In this document: positions 1 through 9,998 of the stretch, one piece after another
Layout of the letters: every line of letters starts with the position of its first letter
How positions within the stretch are numbered: the first letter of the stretch is position 1
Translations under genes and position numbers: made by a program
Source: Nitrosococcus watsonii C-113
GTDB taxonomy: Bacteria > Pseudomonadota > Gammaproteobacteria > Nitrosococcales > Nitrosococcaceae
Reading direction: 5' to 3'
Assembly (NCBI RefSeq): GCF_000143085.1
Contig: NC_014315.1
Location: 62,001 to 126,000, forward strand
Length of the DNA stretch: 64,000 nucleotides
The notes under the pieces: model-generated
The model's database searches: none
What the model was told of the DNA's origin: nothing
The model's input: the letters and a program-made list of their open reading frames with translations, nothing else

Positions 1-833
1 AAATGCAGGCAGCGGTAGCCGAGTATTAGGGTCTTGCCAGAGCCGGCAACGCCATGAATGACCCGGTGGCCGTTGCCCATGCTTCTGGCCAGCTGCTCCT
101 GATGCAGATCCATGACGCGAACGATATCGGGGACGAGGTTGCTCGCGGGCTTATCCTCCGCGGCTTCATCGTTACCGAAGAGATCCATTGTGGGGGCATC
201 GATGCGCACTTCCGGGAAGAGCTGCCAGCGGATCCGGTCGAGTTGCGGGACGCTGAGCTGCTCGCCGAACCGGTAGTCGAACATGTCCCAGAGCCGCTGC
301 TGGAATGCCTCCGGATCGGCGGTGGTGAGCATTTCGTCCTTGCAGATCACGCGATGCGCCGGCAGCAGGATTTCTTGCTCTGCCTCGGGAATAGCTTGGT
401 TCCACTGCCGACGCGTGATATTGGGAAAGACCACACCGTGCCCATAGGGAAAGCATAGCTTGCTGCGGTAGCGCTTATCGCTCTGAGTCAGCTGAGGGTC
501 GCGCTTCAGCTGGTCGATGGCAGCAAAGGCGCATTGGCGAGCTTGAGCCAACGGGTTGCTGACCGTCTTGTGCCCCTTCTGGGTATCGATCACGACGCTG
601 TCAGGGGTGATCGAGCGGATGGTCTCGATCTTCCAGTCCTTGACCTCGAGAAACAGCAGGCCACGGGCGGGATGCAGAATGATGAAGTCGGGATAGCGGT
701 GCCGGCGTCCCAATGGGATGTCGTACCAGACGAGATAGTCTTCTTCCAGCAGGCTGTCAAGCCGGCGACCGAAACGGCGCTCGCCGCGAGTCATCCGGGG
801 GATTGTGGTGAGCGCTGGAATGAACGTGGCCAT
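1..833 (-). CDS. NERD-domain nuclease / superfamily 1-type helicase, 5' part only
   Basis: The minus strand is open from an ATG at 833 to the left edge, giving about 277 residues with no stop; the gene continues outside the window. Residues about 45-66 match the NERD (nuclease-related) fold: an aspartate in RYPDF at about 48, then LFLEVKDWK at about 60-68, the D...ExK arrangement of restriction-like nucleases. After a linker, a Walker A P-loop GVAGSGKT lies at residues 261-268 (bases 30-53), so an ATPase/helicase domain begins at the edge. NERD fused to a UvrD- or DEAD-like helicase is a known architecture, often found in accessory or defence DNA. The helicase type cannot be settled because its later motifs are missing. 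A second in-frame ATG lies 13 codons in (MTRGERR). Confidence 0.8.
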   Translation of the reverse strand, partial: MATFIPALTTIPRMTRGERRFGRRLDSLLEEDYLVWYDIPLGRRHRYPDFIILHPARGLLFLEVKDWKIETIRSITPDSVVIDTQKGHKTVSNPLAQARQCAFAAIDQLKRDPQLTQSDKRYRSKLCFPYGHGVVFPNITRRQWNQAIPEAEQEILLPAHRVICKDEMLTTADPEAFQQRLWDMFDYRFGEQLSVPQLDRIRWQLFPEVRIDAPTMDLFGNDEAAEDKPASNLVPDIVRVMDLHQEQLARSMGNGHRVIHGVAGSGKTLILGYRCLH

Positions 834-956
834 GGTGTCGAAATTCCGGTAGCAGGCGATCCACCCGATGTTAAAGTTCACATTTGCTAAATCACTTTAG
901 GGGGCACAGCATTCCCCTTCAATCAGAAAAATCGGAAGTGGAGGCGATAACTTGAG

Positions 957-976
957 CGCGGGACAGGAGTCCCGCG
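957..976. repeat. Perfect 8-bp hairpin upstream of the NERD-helicase gene
   Basis: CGCGGGAC and GTCCCGCG are separated by the 4-base loop AGGA. No T-run follows on either strand, so it is not a typical intrinsic terminator. It lies in the gene-free stretch 834-1269 together with a second imperfect repeat (ACGGC...GCCGT, about 979-995). I see no convincing gene in that stretch. The hairpin could be an operator or a remnant of a mobile element end. Confidence 0.4.
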
Positions 977-1269
977 AGACGGCTTTAGAGGCCGTGTCCC
1001 GTGTGTCATATCCATTTCACTTTATACCCGCGTTTTTTTACGGTGCCTAATGTCTTCACGACTGATTGAACGGGCGTGTACACTCAACATTTGCGCACGC
1101 TCATGCAAAGATATGTCAAGATGTTCCTCAACAAACAGGCTTCTTCAAAGCAGCCTCGTCAATCTTGCGATGGCGCAGGCCATGTTGCTGAAGATGAAGA
1201 TCATTAGTATTAAGCCAACGGTAAGGAGTTCTGTCAGCCTATTAAGCTAGAAGGGTTTTTCAATTATTT

Positions 1270-2361
1270 ATGACCTCTATTAACAGGAAGGCATCTACTC
1301 GGCAAATTTCACCAAGCCATCCACTCAAAAATGTAACAGATTTGTCTCCAGCCTCTTTTGGTGTGGTGATGGCAACGGGTATTGTCTCTCTCGCTGCTCA
1401 CCTGCTAGCCATGCCGGTAATCGCGGATATTTTATTTCGACTGAATATCATCATCTACGGAGTGCTATGGTTACTCACCATGGTGCGTTTGGTTTGTTAT
1501 CCGCGTTGCTTTTTTAGTGATTTATTCGATCATTCGAGTGGACCAGGATTTTTCACGATGGTTGCCGGCTCTGGCATTTTGGGAAGCCAGTTTGTGGTTC
1601 TTTCGGGTAATATTCCTATGGGGCTGGCCATGTGGTTTGTCACTATCGGACTCTGGTTCGGGACGACCTATACAATCTTTACGGCTGTTACGATAAAAAG
1701 AGAAAAGCCGCTCCTTGGTCGGGGTCTTAACGGCGGCTGGTTGCTCGCGGTAGTTGCAGCGGAATCGGTAGCGGTACTCAGCGCGTTACTCGCGAAGCAC
1801 GTGGGTCAGTCCTACGAGTTAGAACTGAATTTCCTGGCATTTTTAATGTGGTTGTGGGGCAGTATGTTATATATTTGGATAATATCGCTTATTTTTTACC
1901 GCTATACTTTTCTTCTTTTTTCTCCCAAGGATTTCTCTCCCTCCTACTGGATCAATATGGGAGCAATGGCGATCTCCACGTTAGGGGGCTCTTTGCTGAT
2001 CTCCAATGCGACGACCAATGCGCCTTTCCTGTACTCGTTGCTGCCTTTTATCAAGGGGTTTACACTTTTCTATTGGGCAACAAGCACCTGGTGGATACCC
2101 CTATTATTAATCCTCAGTGTATGGCGCTACGCTTGTATGGGTTTATCGCTGAATTACGATCCGCTCCACTGGGGTATAGTTTTTCCTCTGGGGATGTATG
2201 CTGCCAGCAGTCATGAAATGGCCGCAGTGATGGCATTAGAGTTCCTCAGATTTTTACCCCCGCTATTTTTGTATGCTGCGCTGCTGGTATGGGCGGCAGT
2301 ACTTGTTAGCTGGATTGTTACCCTATTGTGTCGTGCTGGTATTTGTGCTTCTAAATATTAA
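1270..2361 (+). CDS. TDT/TehA (SLAC1-like) family transporter
   Basis: A 363-residue, strongly hydrophobic protein with about ten membrane segments. The N-terminal stretch LSPASFGVVMATGIVSLAA (about residues 26-44) is the usual opening of the tellurite-resistance/dicarboxylate transporter (TDT) family, whose members include TehA, Mae1 and the SLAC1 anion channels. It should move a small anion or organic acid across the inner membrane; the substrate cannot be read from sequence. The gene stands alone, facing away from the NERD-helicase and converging on uvrA, with only 41 bp between the stop codons. The ATG at 1270 has a weak AGAAGGG about 12 bases upstream. Confidence 0.8.
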   Translation: MTSINRKASTRQISPSHPLKNVTDLSPASFGVVMATGIVSLAAHLLAMPVIADILFRLNIIIYGVLWLLTMVRLVCYPRCFFSDLFDHSSGPGFFTMVAGSGILGSQFVVLSGNIPMGLAMWFVTIGLWFGTTYTIFTAVTIKREKPLLGRGLNGGWLLAVVAAESVAVLSALLAKHVGQSYELELNFLAFLMWLWGSMLYIWIISLIFYRYTFLLFSPKDFSPSYWINMGAMAISTLGGSLLISNATTNAPFLYSLLPFIKGFTLFYWATSTWWIPLLLILSVWRYACMGLSLNYDPLHWGIVFPLGMYAASSHEMAAVMALEFLRFLPPLFLYAALLVWAAVLVSWIVTLLCRAGICASKY

Positions 2362-2402
2362 AAACTATGCTCGTGGTTCTGGTATGAGGCAGTGCCTTTA
2401 AT

Positions 2403-5400
2403 TTAGGCACGGCGCGTTTTTAAAAAACGGGCAAGAAATTTGGCTGTATAAGAATTCTTTTTAATTCGCGTAACAGCTTCCGGTGTTCCCTGGGCAACGA
2501 TTTGCCCTCCGCCATTACCTCCTTCCGGACCCAGGTCGATAAGCCAGTCTGCCTCGGCAATAATATCCAGATTATGCTCAATAACGATCACGGTATTGCC
2601 TACTTCCACCAACTGATGCAAAACTTGAATAAGTTTTTCCACATCCGCCATGTGGAGGCCAATGGTGGGCTCATCCAAGAGATAAAGAGTATGCTGAGCA
2701 GTGCTACGGTTGGGATTTAGAGGAGCCTTGGTCAGCTCCGCCACCAATTTAATTCGCTGGGCTTCGCCTCCGCTGAGAGTTGGACTCGGCTGACCGAGGC
2801 TAAGGTAGCCTAATCCTACCGCTTGTAGCAACTGCAAAGGCCGATGAATTCGTTTATGAGCGGTAAAAAATTCAACCGCTTGATCAACGCTCAGGGCTAA
2901 AATCTCACCAATATTTTTGCCCTTGTAGCGGATCATCAGAGTTTCTTGGGTAAAACGGGCCCCGCGGCAGGATTCACAGGGAACGGTCACATCCGGTAAA
3001 AAGCTCATCTCGATTCTTTTTACGCCCTGACCCTCACATTCCGGGCACCGGCCTTCCTTGGTATTAAAAGAGAACCGACCGGCTCCATAACCCCGGATAC
3101 GGGCTTCCGGCGTGTCGGCAAATAAACGTCGGATAGAGTCCCAAAAGCCTACATAGGTGGCCGGACAAGAACGGGGCGTTTTGCCAATGGGCGTTTGATC
3201 GACTTCCAGCACCCGCTTGATAGCCTTCCAGCCCAGAATTTCCTGACAGCCCTGCAAGACAGCAGTCTCCTGATGTTGAACTGCCTGCTTTCGATTCAGC
3301 AGGCGCCGGAGATTTCCGTGGAGTACCTGCCGTATCAGGGTACTTTTACCACTGCCACTTACTCCGCTCACCCCTATCAACCGGCCCAGGGGTAAACGGA
3401 GAGTCAGACTCTTCAAGTTGTGCAGGGAGGCTCCTCGAATCTCCAGGTGGGATTCGGCTGTTTCGGGGCGGCGCTTTTCTATGAGGGGGTGAGGCAAGGG
3501 CTGAGCCAAGCAGCGCCCGGTGACGGATTCTGGATGCTGGAGCAGCGCTTCCACCGTGCCCGCAGCCACCACTTTGCCTCCATTGACCCCGGCCCCCGGC
3601 CCCAGATCAATGACATGTTCGGCCCGCCGGATAGTGTCTTCGTCATGCTCCACCACCACAATGGTATTGCCCTGGCCCTCCAATTTGCTCAAGGTATCCA
3701 AAAGCATTTTATTGTCCCGGGGGTGGAGGCCGATGGTGGGTTCATCCAGGATATAGCACACGCCCCGCAGGTTGGAGCCGAGCTGGGAAGCCAGGCGGAT
3801 ACGCTGATCTTCCCCACCGCTGAGGGTCGGCGCGGCCCGATCCAGGGTTAAATAAGACAACCCCACCTCCTTGAGGAATTTCAACCGGTTCCGCAGCTCA
3901 GGCAGGAGATCTCGGGCAATTTCTGCTGCTCGTCCTTGCAGTTTCATGGACCGAAAGGCAGCCTCGGCCTCGGCTATCGGCATGCCGGTAAACCCGGCAA
4001 TATTCCGTTTCTGGAAACGCACCGCTAGGGCTTCAGGCCGTAAGCGCTGTCCCTGGCAAGCAGGGCAGATTTGGCCTGGGTTTTCCTGTCCCTCGGCCCA
4101 TTCTTTCTCTTCTCCCGTCTGCTCTCCATCAAAATCGGGCAGCACCCGTCCGGTGCCATAGCAGCGGGGACACCAACCTTGTGGGGAGTTAAAGGAGAAC
4201 AGGCGAGGATCCAGTTCTCCAAAGCTGCGGCTACAACTTGGACAAGCCCGTTGAGTAGAGTAGAGGATCTTCTGCTTCTTTCGGGGAAGAAGAATTTCCA
4301 CCCTGCCCTGGCCCAGACTAAGAGCCTGCTCCAGCAGGGCGTGGAGCTCTTTTTCTACAGCGGGGGTGACTTTGATTTCTCCTAGGGGCAATTCAATGGA
4401 GTGTTCCTTGAACCGATCTAGCCGGGGCCAGGGATCGGTGGGGAGCAGCGTCCCATCTACCCGCAGGTGGGTAAATCCTTTGGCGGCAGCCCACTTGGCT
4501 AGCTCGGTATAATAGCCTTTGCGGGCCACGATCAAAGGCGCTAATATTCCCAGGCGGCGGCCCCGATAGTCCCCTATAAGCTGAGCCTGGATAGCCTCCA
4601 GGGTTTGGGCTTCAATGGGAATGTCGCAGTCGGGGCAATACTGCTGGCCCAGCTTGACGAAGAGCAGGCGCAGAAAATGATAAATCTCGGTGAGGGTGGC
4701 TACCGTGCTCTTGAGTCCCCCACGGCTGGTACGCTGCTCGATAGCCACTGTGGGTGGAATACCAAAGATAGCGTCCAGATCGGGGCGGGCGGCTGGTTGA
4801 ACAAACTGTCGGGCATAGGCATTAAGGGATTCCAGGTATCGGCGCTGACCCTCGGCAAAAAGGATATCAAAAGCTACCGTACTCTTCCCGGAGCCAGAGA
4901 TGCCGGTGATCACGGTAAGTTGCTCCCGGGGAATCTGGACATCAATATTCTTCAAATTATGCTCCCGGGCATTATGGATATAAATGACCCCATTGCCTTC
5001 CGCTGCCTCGCCCGATTCTTGGGAAACAGCCTTGGTTTGAGAAGTTTCGCAGGCTGCCCTGTATTGTGCGGGCGTTTCGCCCACGGCGGATATGGCCTGG
5101 ATGAGTTCGGTAGGCGTTTGGGCCTGTTCCCGCAAAGCTTGGCCCGTGTGACTATGTTGGGATTGGACAACCTTCTGGGGAGACCCCATAGCGATGACTT
5201 TGCCTCCGTCCTCACCCCCCTCGGGTCCTAAATCAATGATCCAATCCGCCGCTTGGATTACATCCAGATTATGCTCAATGACCACCAGAGAGTGACCTTC
5301 CGCCAGCAGGCGGTAAAAGGCTTGGAGCAAGGTGGCAATATCATCAAAATGCAGGCCCGTCGTCGGTTCATCAAGTAAAAACAGTGTGTTCCAACTCTGC

Positions 5401-8000
5401 CTGGTCCCCCGCGCTTTGGCCAGGTGTCCCGCCAGTTTTAGCCGTTGGGCTTCGCCTCCACTCAAGGTGGGTACCGGCTGACCCAAGGTCACGTAACCCA
5501 TCCCCACCGCTTGGAGAGGTTCGATCCCCCGCGTTATCTCCGGATAATCAGCGAAAAACTCCAGGGCTTCGGCCACCGTCATTTCCAGCACCTCGGCTAT
5601 GGACTTGCCTAACCCCTGGACCGAGGGTTGCAGCTTGACTTCCAATATCTCCGGCCGGTAACGCTGACCCTTACAATCGGGACAACGCAGATACACATCG
5701 CTGAGAAATTGCATCTCCACCTGCTCAAAACCACTGCCGCCACAGGTGGGACAGCGTCCATCGCCGGTGTTAAAGCTAAAGGTGCCGGCATGATAGCCCC
5801 GCTCCTGGGCTAGGAGCTCGGCCGCAAAGGCTTTGCGCAGGCCATCCAGGGCGCCCACATAACTAATGGGATTAGAGCGGGTCGTTTTACCAATGGGGGA
5901 CTGATCCACCAGTACTACCGCCTGGATATGTTCATGACCTTCAAGAGCTTGATGGCGGCCGGGTATGCCCACCGATTTGCCCTTGAGCTTGCGCAATCCC
6001 TTATACAAAATTTCTTGAATAAGGGTGGTTTTGCCCGAACCGCTAACGCCGCTTACGCAAACCAGGCGATTCAAGGGAAAGCGGACATCAATGTTTTTGA
6101 GATTGTGCTCTGCGGCGCCCCGGATTTCCATATAAGCCGACGCTGGAAGCTTCCCGGTTTTACGAAGTTTGGAGACGATCTGTTTTTTACCTGCCAAGTA
6201 TTGGCCGGTGAGGGAACGTTTGACTTGCAGTAATTCCTGGGGAGGGCCGAAAAACACTTGTTGACCACCCTGCTCTCCGGGTCCAGGCCCCAGATCTAAA
6301 ATGCGGTCGGCAGCCAGCATTACCTGGGAGTCATGCTCCACTACAATCAGGGAATTGCCTGCATCCCGCAGGCGTTGCAGTATCCGGATGATGCGCTGCA
6401 AATCACGGGCGTGTAAACCAATGCTCGGCTCATCCAAGATAAATAACGTATTGACCAGGGAAGTGCCCAAAGCAGTGGTTAAATTGATCCGTTGCACTTC
6501 TCCCCCACTTAAGGTTCGTGATTGGCGGTCTAACGTCAGATAACCCAGCCCCACTTCCACCAGATAATTGAGCCGGGAGCGAATCTCACCTAGCAGCAAA
6601 TCGGCAGCCTCGTCCAAAGGAGCAGACAGAGTAAGCCGAGTAAAAAATTGCTGGCAGCGTTTAAGGGAAAGCTGCATCACATCATGGAGGGTCAGGCCGG
6701 GTAAAGTCGCCAATCGTTGCCGGGAAAATCGCACCCCCGCAGGCATAAACCGTCTTTTTGCCGGCAGTATTTGGCCGGCATCGGCTTTGGTTCCCAGTCG
6801 CCACAGTAAGGATTCGAGTTTGAGACGTGCGCCCTGGCAGGTGGGGCAGAGGTGATAGGCCCGGTATTTAGAGAGTAGTACCCGGATGTGCATTTTGTAG
6901 CTTTTACTTTCCAGCCAGTCGAAAAAACGCTGGACTCCATACCACTTGCTTTCCTCCCATTCCCCTTCTCCCGCCAGCACCCAATGCTGCTGCTCAGGGG
7001 TAAGCTCGCGCCAGGGACGGCGAGTGGGAATCCCCCGCTTGCGGGCAAAACGCATCAAATCTTGCTGGCATTCTTCATAGCTTGCGCTCTGCCAGGGTTT
7101 GATGGCCCCCTCGGCCAGGGTTTTATTTTCATCAGGTACCACTAAATCATAGTCAATCCCCATGGTCCGGCCAAAGCCCCGGCAGGTCCCGCAAGCCCCC
7201 AAAGGAGAGTTAAAAGAAAATAAACTAGGGAAGGGGTCCTGGTAGGCGATATCACATTGGGGACAGTGGAGATCAGAAGAAAAGCGCCAGGGCTGTTGAG
7301 GTTGGCGGTGCTCATCTAGGGGATAAACCCTAACGCGGCCACGGCCATGTTTGAGAGCCGTTTCCAGGGCTTCCACAATCCGCTCCCGCCGGCTCGGCTC
7401 CAAGCGGACCCGATCCTGAATTGCCTCTAATACCTGATCATGCTGGTGATGGAAGCGAGTATAGCCCTGCCGCAGGAGCTGGTCTTTTACTTCCTGGAAG
7501 GAAAAATTCTTGGGAACGGTAATCTCAAAAGTGATTAAGATCCGGGGAGTGTTGTCTTGTTCTTGGGAGTGAAGAAGAAGCTCCTTATAAATACCCTCCG
7601 GCGTGTCCCGCCGCACCCCTTGCCCGCAGCCCTGGCAGTAAAGTTTTCCAGCCCGGGCAAATAAAAGTTTCAGGTGATCATTGAGCTCCGTCATGGTGCC
7701 CACAGTGGAGCGAGAAGTCCGGACCGGGTTGATTTGATCGATGGCAATGGCCGGGGGAATTCCCTCGATACGATCCACTTGGGGCTTGTCCATCCGATCC
7801 AGAAATTGCCGGGCATAGGGGGAGAAGGTCTCCACATAGCGCCGCTGCCCTTCGGCATAAATGGTGTCGAAAGCCAGAGAGGATTTACCCGAGCCACTGA
7901 CTCCCGTGATCACAATCAGCTCATTGAGGGGAAATTCGAGATTAAGCCCTTTAAGGTTATTCTGCCGTGCGCCCTTGACCTTGATAAATGCTTTAGACAT
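2403..8000 (-). CDS. uvrA: Double-length UvrA (two fused UvrA units)
   Basis: About 1865 residues, close to twice the usual 940 of UvrA, the DNA-damage-binding ABC ATPase of nucleotide excision repair. There are four P-loops: GVSGSGKSSLAFD near the N-terminus, GVSGSGKTTLIQ, GISGSGKSTVAFD and GVSGSGKSTLIR. There are also four LSGGE signatures (LSGGEVQR, LSGGEAQR, LSGGEDQR, LSGGEAQR). Each half has the UvrA order of Walker A, insertion, signature, second Walker A, zinc-type CPTCGGSG or CPECEGQG module, signature. UvrA normally works as a dimer, so this is a covalent dimer; the halves differ, so they are an old duplication. An ATG at 8000 gives MSKAFIKVKGARQNNLKG, the normal UvrA start; an in-frame start at 8027 would add nine residues. 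A normal single-unit uvrA may exist elsewhere in the genome. Confidence 0.93.
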   Translation of the reverse strand: MSKAFIKVKGARQNNLKGLNLEFPLNELIVITGVSGSGKSSLAFDTIYAEGQRRYVETFSPYARQFLDRMDKPQVDRIEGIPPAIAIDQINPVRTSRSTVGTMTELNDHLKLLFARAGKLYCQGCGQGVRRDTPEGIYKELLLHSQEQDNTPRILITFEITVPKNFSFQEVKDQLLRQGYTRFHHQHDQVLEAIQDRVRLEPSRRERIVEALETALKHGRGRVRVYPLDEHRQPQQPWRFSSDLHCPQCDIAYQDPFPSLFSFNSPLGACGTCRGFGRTMGIDYDLVVPDENKTLAEGAIKPWQSASYEECQQDLMRFARKRGIPTRRPWRELTPEQQHWVLAGEGEWEESKWYGVQRFFDWLESKSYKMHIRVLLSKYRAYHLCPTCQGARLKLESLLWRLGTKADAGQILPAKRRFMPAGVRFSRQRLATLPGLTLHDVMQLSLKRCQQFFTRLTLSAPLDEAADLLLGEIRSRLNYLVEVGLGYLTLDRQSRTLSGGEVQRINLTTALGTSLVNTLFILDEPSIGLHARDLQRIIRILQRLRDAGNSLIVVEHDSQVMLAADRILDLGPGPGEQGGQQVFFGPPQELLQVKRSLTGQYLAGKKQIVSKLRKTGKLPASAYMEIRGAAEHNLKNIDVRFPLNRLVCVSGVSGSGKTTLIQEILYKGLRKLKGKSVGIPGRHQALEGHEHIQAVVLVDQSPIGKTTRSNPISYVGALDGLRKAFAAELLAQERGYHAGTFSFNTGDGRCPTCGGSGFEQVEMQFLSDVYLRCPDCKGQRYRPEILEVKLQPSVQGLGKSIAEVLEMTVAEALEFFADYPEITRGIEPLQAVGMGYVTLGQPVPTLSGGEAQRLKLAGHLAKARGTRQSWNTLFLLDEPTTGLHFDDIATLLQAFYRLLAEGHSLVVIEHNLDVIQAADWIIDLGPEGGEDGGKVIAMGSPQKVVQSQHSHTGQALREQAQTPTELIQAISAVGETPAQYRAACETSQTKAVSQESGEAAEGNGVIYIHNAREHNLKNIDVQIPREQLTVITGISGSGKSTVAFDILFAEGQRRYLESLNAYARQFVQPAARPDLDAIFGIPPTVAIEQRTSRGGLKSTVATLTEIYHFLRLLFVKLGQQYCPDCDIPIEAQTLEAIQAQLIGDYRGRRLGILAPLIVARKGYYTELAKWAAAKGFTHLRVDGTLLPTDPWPRLDRFKEHSIELPLGEIKVTPAVEKELHALLEQALSLGQGRVEILLPRKKQKILYSTQRACPSCSRSFGELDPRLFSFNSPQGWCPRCYGTGRVLPDFDGEQTGEEKEWAEGQENPGQICPACQGQRLRPEALAVRFQKRNIAGFTGMPIAEAEAAFRSMKLQGRAAEIARDLLPELRNRLKFLKEVGLSYLTLDRAAPTLSGGEDQRIRLASQLGSNLRGVCYILDEPTIGLHPRDNKMLLDTLSKLEGQGNTIVVVEHDEDTIRRAEHVIDLGPGAGVNGGKVVAAGTVEALLQHPESVTGRCLAQPLPHPLIEKRRPETAESHLEIRGASLHNLKSLTLRLPLGRLIGVSGVSGSGKSTLIRQVLHGNLRRLLNRKQAVQHQETAVLQGCQEILGWKAIKRVLEVDQTPIGKTPRSCPATYVGFWDSIRRLFADTPEARIRGYGAGRFSFNTKEGRCPECEGQGVKRIEMSFLPDVTVPCESCRGARFTQETLMIRYKGKNIGEILALSVDQAVEFFTAHKRIHRPLQLLQAVGLGYLSLGQPSPTLSGGEAQRIKLVAELTKAPLNPNRSTAQHTLYLLDEPTIGLHMADVEKLIQVLHQLVEVGNTVIVIEHNLDIIAEADWLIDLGPEGGNGGGQIVAQGTPEAVTRIKKNSYTAKFLARFLKTRRA

Positions 8001-8062
8001 TAAGACTCCGTGGAATGGGAACGGCATGTTCCCCTGACGTTGAGGTTAGAGTTTAGCTGGAT

Positions 8063-8668
8063 TTACTGCCCGGGTTGGAGCTGGGAACGGTAACTCACCC
8101 AAGGATTATCGGGGCTGGCCAAACGCCAGGGAGCATTCCGATGCTCAGAAGAAGCATAGGCAATCCCCACTCGTGGCCCTGCCAGTGGCGTTGCCACCGG
8201 GGTTCCTCGGCGGACTTCAAGCCCTCCCGGCTCATAAAGGGGATGATGATTCCAGCTTAAATCCAGCCCCAAAGCAGCACCCACTTTTCCTGGCCCGGTC
8301 AGTAAGCTTGGCTTTATTTTACCCCCGCGACGGCGCTGGATGACATCACAACCGGCCACCGGCTCGCAAGCGCGAATCAATACTGCAGCGGCCTGCCCTT
8401 CTTCCCCTGTCACCAGATTAAGAAGATGATGGATGCCATAGCACAGATAAAGATAGACTCGCGCCGGCGGCCCCCAGAGGGCTTCATTCCGCAATGTTCG
8501 GCCATGACGGCCATGATTGGCGGTATCCTCCGGCCAGCGGTAGGCTTCCACCTCCGTGATCCGCAATACTATTTGCTCCCGGCAGAGCAAGGCCCCCAGC
8601 AGATCGGCGGCCACCTCCAGGGCATCCCGGGCATAGAAGTGAGGGGGCAGTAAATTATTCCTATCCAA
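8063..8668 (-). CDS. DNA-3-methyladenine glycosylase (AAG/Mpg family)
   Basis: A 201-residue protein of the alkyladenine DNA glycosylase family, which removes alkylated purines such as 3-methyladenine to start base excision repair. Visible family features: FYARDALEVAADLLGALL at the N-terminus, the catalytic glutamate in ITEVEAY (about 38-44), the HGRHGRT stretch, ARVYLYLCYGIHHLLNLV and the LLTGPGKVGAALGL DNA-binding segment. The length matches bacterial members. It lies just upstream of uvrA on the same strand with 62 bp between them, so the two may be co-transcribed as a DNA repair pair. The start is a TTG at 8668; no better ATG extends the family-like N-terminus. Confidence 0.92.
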   Translation of the reverse strand: MDRNNLLPPHFYARDALEVAADLLGALLCREQIVLRITEVEAYRWPEDTANHGRHGRTLRNEALWGPPARVYLYLCYGIHHLLNLVTGEEGQAAAVLIRACEPVAGCDVIQRRRGGKIKPSLLTGPGKVGAALGLDLSWNHHPLYEPGGLEVRRGTPVATPLAGPRVGIAYASSEHRNAPWRLASPDNPWVSYRSQLQPGQ

Positions 8669-8930
8669 TACGCAGCACCAAAATGTCTAAACCTTACGGC
8701 CAAGCATTTATGAAGGAGAAAGAGATACTTTAACATTTGGAAACGATGAAATGATCCAACTCGCATGTGCCGATGTTCCCCCTCCTGAGGGTGGATGGCT
8801 TGGTTGCTTATTAAACAAAGCTCGGAGGCACGGTGTATGAGGCGATCGCTATGAAGGGAGGTGGAATGGAGGGCGGGAATTCCTCGCCCGGTAGGAGAGT
8901 TGGGAATAGGTTTATTTTCTTGCTTGCCGA
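8669..8930. other. Intergenic stretch left of the integron
   Basis: About 260 bases between the end of the integrase gene and the start of the glycosylase gene. I see no supported ORF, RNA gene or strong hairpin here. It marks the left border of the integron. Confidence 0.4.
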
Positions 8931-9914
8931 TTATCCAGAGTCATCCAGCGGGCTGCGTACTCCCCTGCCACCCCGCTCAAGCACGTGGGTGTAGATCATC
9001 GTGGTATTCACATCCTTGTGGCCCAGCAGTTCTTGGATGGTGCGAATGTCGTAGCCATTTTCCAGCAGATGCGTTGCGAAGCTATGCCGGAACGTATGGC
9101 AGCTACCTGGTTTATTAATCCCTGCTTTGCGAATGGCATTCTTAACAGCCTGTTGCAGCGCGGTTTCTGAGAGATGATGGCGGCGCACCACCCCAGAGCT
9201 AGGATCGATGGCCCGTTTACAGGCGGGAAAGACATATGGCCAACCAAATTCACGATTGGCGTTGGGGTATTTTTTCTCCAGCGCATAAGGTAGATAAACC
9301 GCGCCGCAACCTTCCCTTAGATCCTGTTGATGCAGTGCCTTTACGGTTTTCAACTGAACTTGCAGTGGCTTGAACAGTTTTTTCGGGAGCACCGTTACCC
9401 AGTCCTTGCGGCCTTTACCATCCCGGACCGTGATCTGATGGTAGTGAAAATCCGCGTCCTCGACCCGCAACCGCATGCACTCCATCAGACGCAGGCCAGA
9501 ACCATACAAGAGACTGGCCATCACCCATTTGCCCTGTGGCAGCAACGCCAAGACTTTTCTTACCTCATTGGGCGTGAATACTACCGGAAGGCGCGACGGC
9601 TTTTTTGCCCGTTCCACCTCATCCAGCCACCCCACATCCCGCTTCAAAACCTCGCGATACAAGAACAAAATGGCATTGAGCGCCTGATTCTGCGTGGAAG
9701 CAGCCACCTTTCCCTTGATGGCGAGATGAGTCAAAAAAGCGCTGATCTCCGCCTTGCCCATATCGCCAGGGTGACGTTTGCCATGGAAAAAAATAAAGCG
9801 CTTAATCCAACCCAGGTAGGCTTGTTCCGTGCGGATGCTGTAGTGCCTGACACGAATAGCCTCCCGCACTTGATCGAGGAGCTTAGGTTGAGACTTGGGT
9901 TTTGAGCTACTCAT
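8931..9914 (-). CDS. intI: Integron integrase (IntI-type tyrosine recombinase)
   Basis: A 327-residue tyrosine recombinase. The catalytic set is visible: Arg in GSGLRLMEC (about 141), [12 protein letters not shown] with the H-x-x-R pair (about 272-275), [16 protein letters not shown] with the histidine and the nucleophile Tyr (about 307). Between boxes 1 and 2 it has the extra segment found only in integron integrases ([12 protein letters not shown]...GWPYVFPA, about 205-228), followed by [11 protein letters not shown]. The C-terminus [10 protein letters not shown] also matches IntI proteins. It catalyses attI x attC insertion and attC x attC excision, acting on folded single-stranded attC. 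The ATG at 9914 ([11 protein letters not shown]) has GGTGA eight bases upstream and is preferred to a longer start at 9935. It is transcribed away from the array, the usual integron orientation, and looks intact. Confidence 0.95.
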   Translation of the reverse strand: MSSSKPKSQPKLLDQVREAIRVRHYSIRTEQAYLGWIKRFIFFHGKRHPGDMGKAEISAFLTHLAIKGKVAASTQNQALNAILFLYREVLKRDVGWLDEVERAKKPSRLPVVFTPNEVRKVLALLPQGKWVMASLLYGSGLRLMECMRLRVEDADFHYHQITVRDGKGRKDWVTVLPKKLFKPLQVQLKTVKALHQQDLREGCGAVYLPYALEKKYPNANREFGWPYVFPACKRAIDPSSGVVRRHHLSETALQQAVKNAIRKAGINKPGSCHTFRHSFATHLLENGYDIRTIQELLGHKDVNTTMIYTHVLERGGRGVRSPLDDSG

Positions 9915-9998
9915 GCGTATATCACCGATTGGCAAAGTTAAATAATTTCAGCTATAGATATGATATTGGTTATTTTGTTCTCCATTTAAGAAAGGGGA

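Noticed and set aside
54-890. Two plus-strand ORFs (54-458 and 534-890)
   Set aside because: They are shadows of the minus-strand NERD-helicase frame, which is open throughout and has clear nuclease and P-loop motifs.
1050-1250. 66-codon plus-strand ORF upstream of the TDT gene
   Set aside because: No ribosome site, no family resemblance, unusual composition (Ser/Cys/Arg-rich). I treat the region as intergenic.
8931-9914. Integrase as a XerC/XerD or phage integrase
   Set aside because: The IntI-specific insert and SGVVRRHH segment, plus the flanking attC array, decide for an integron integrase.
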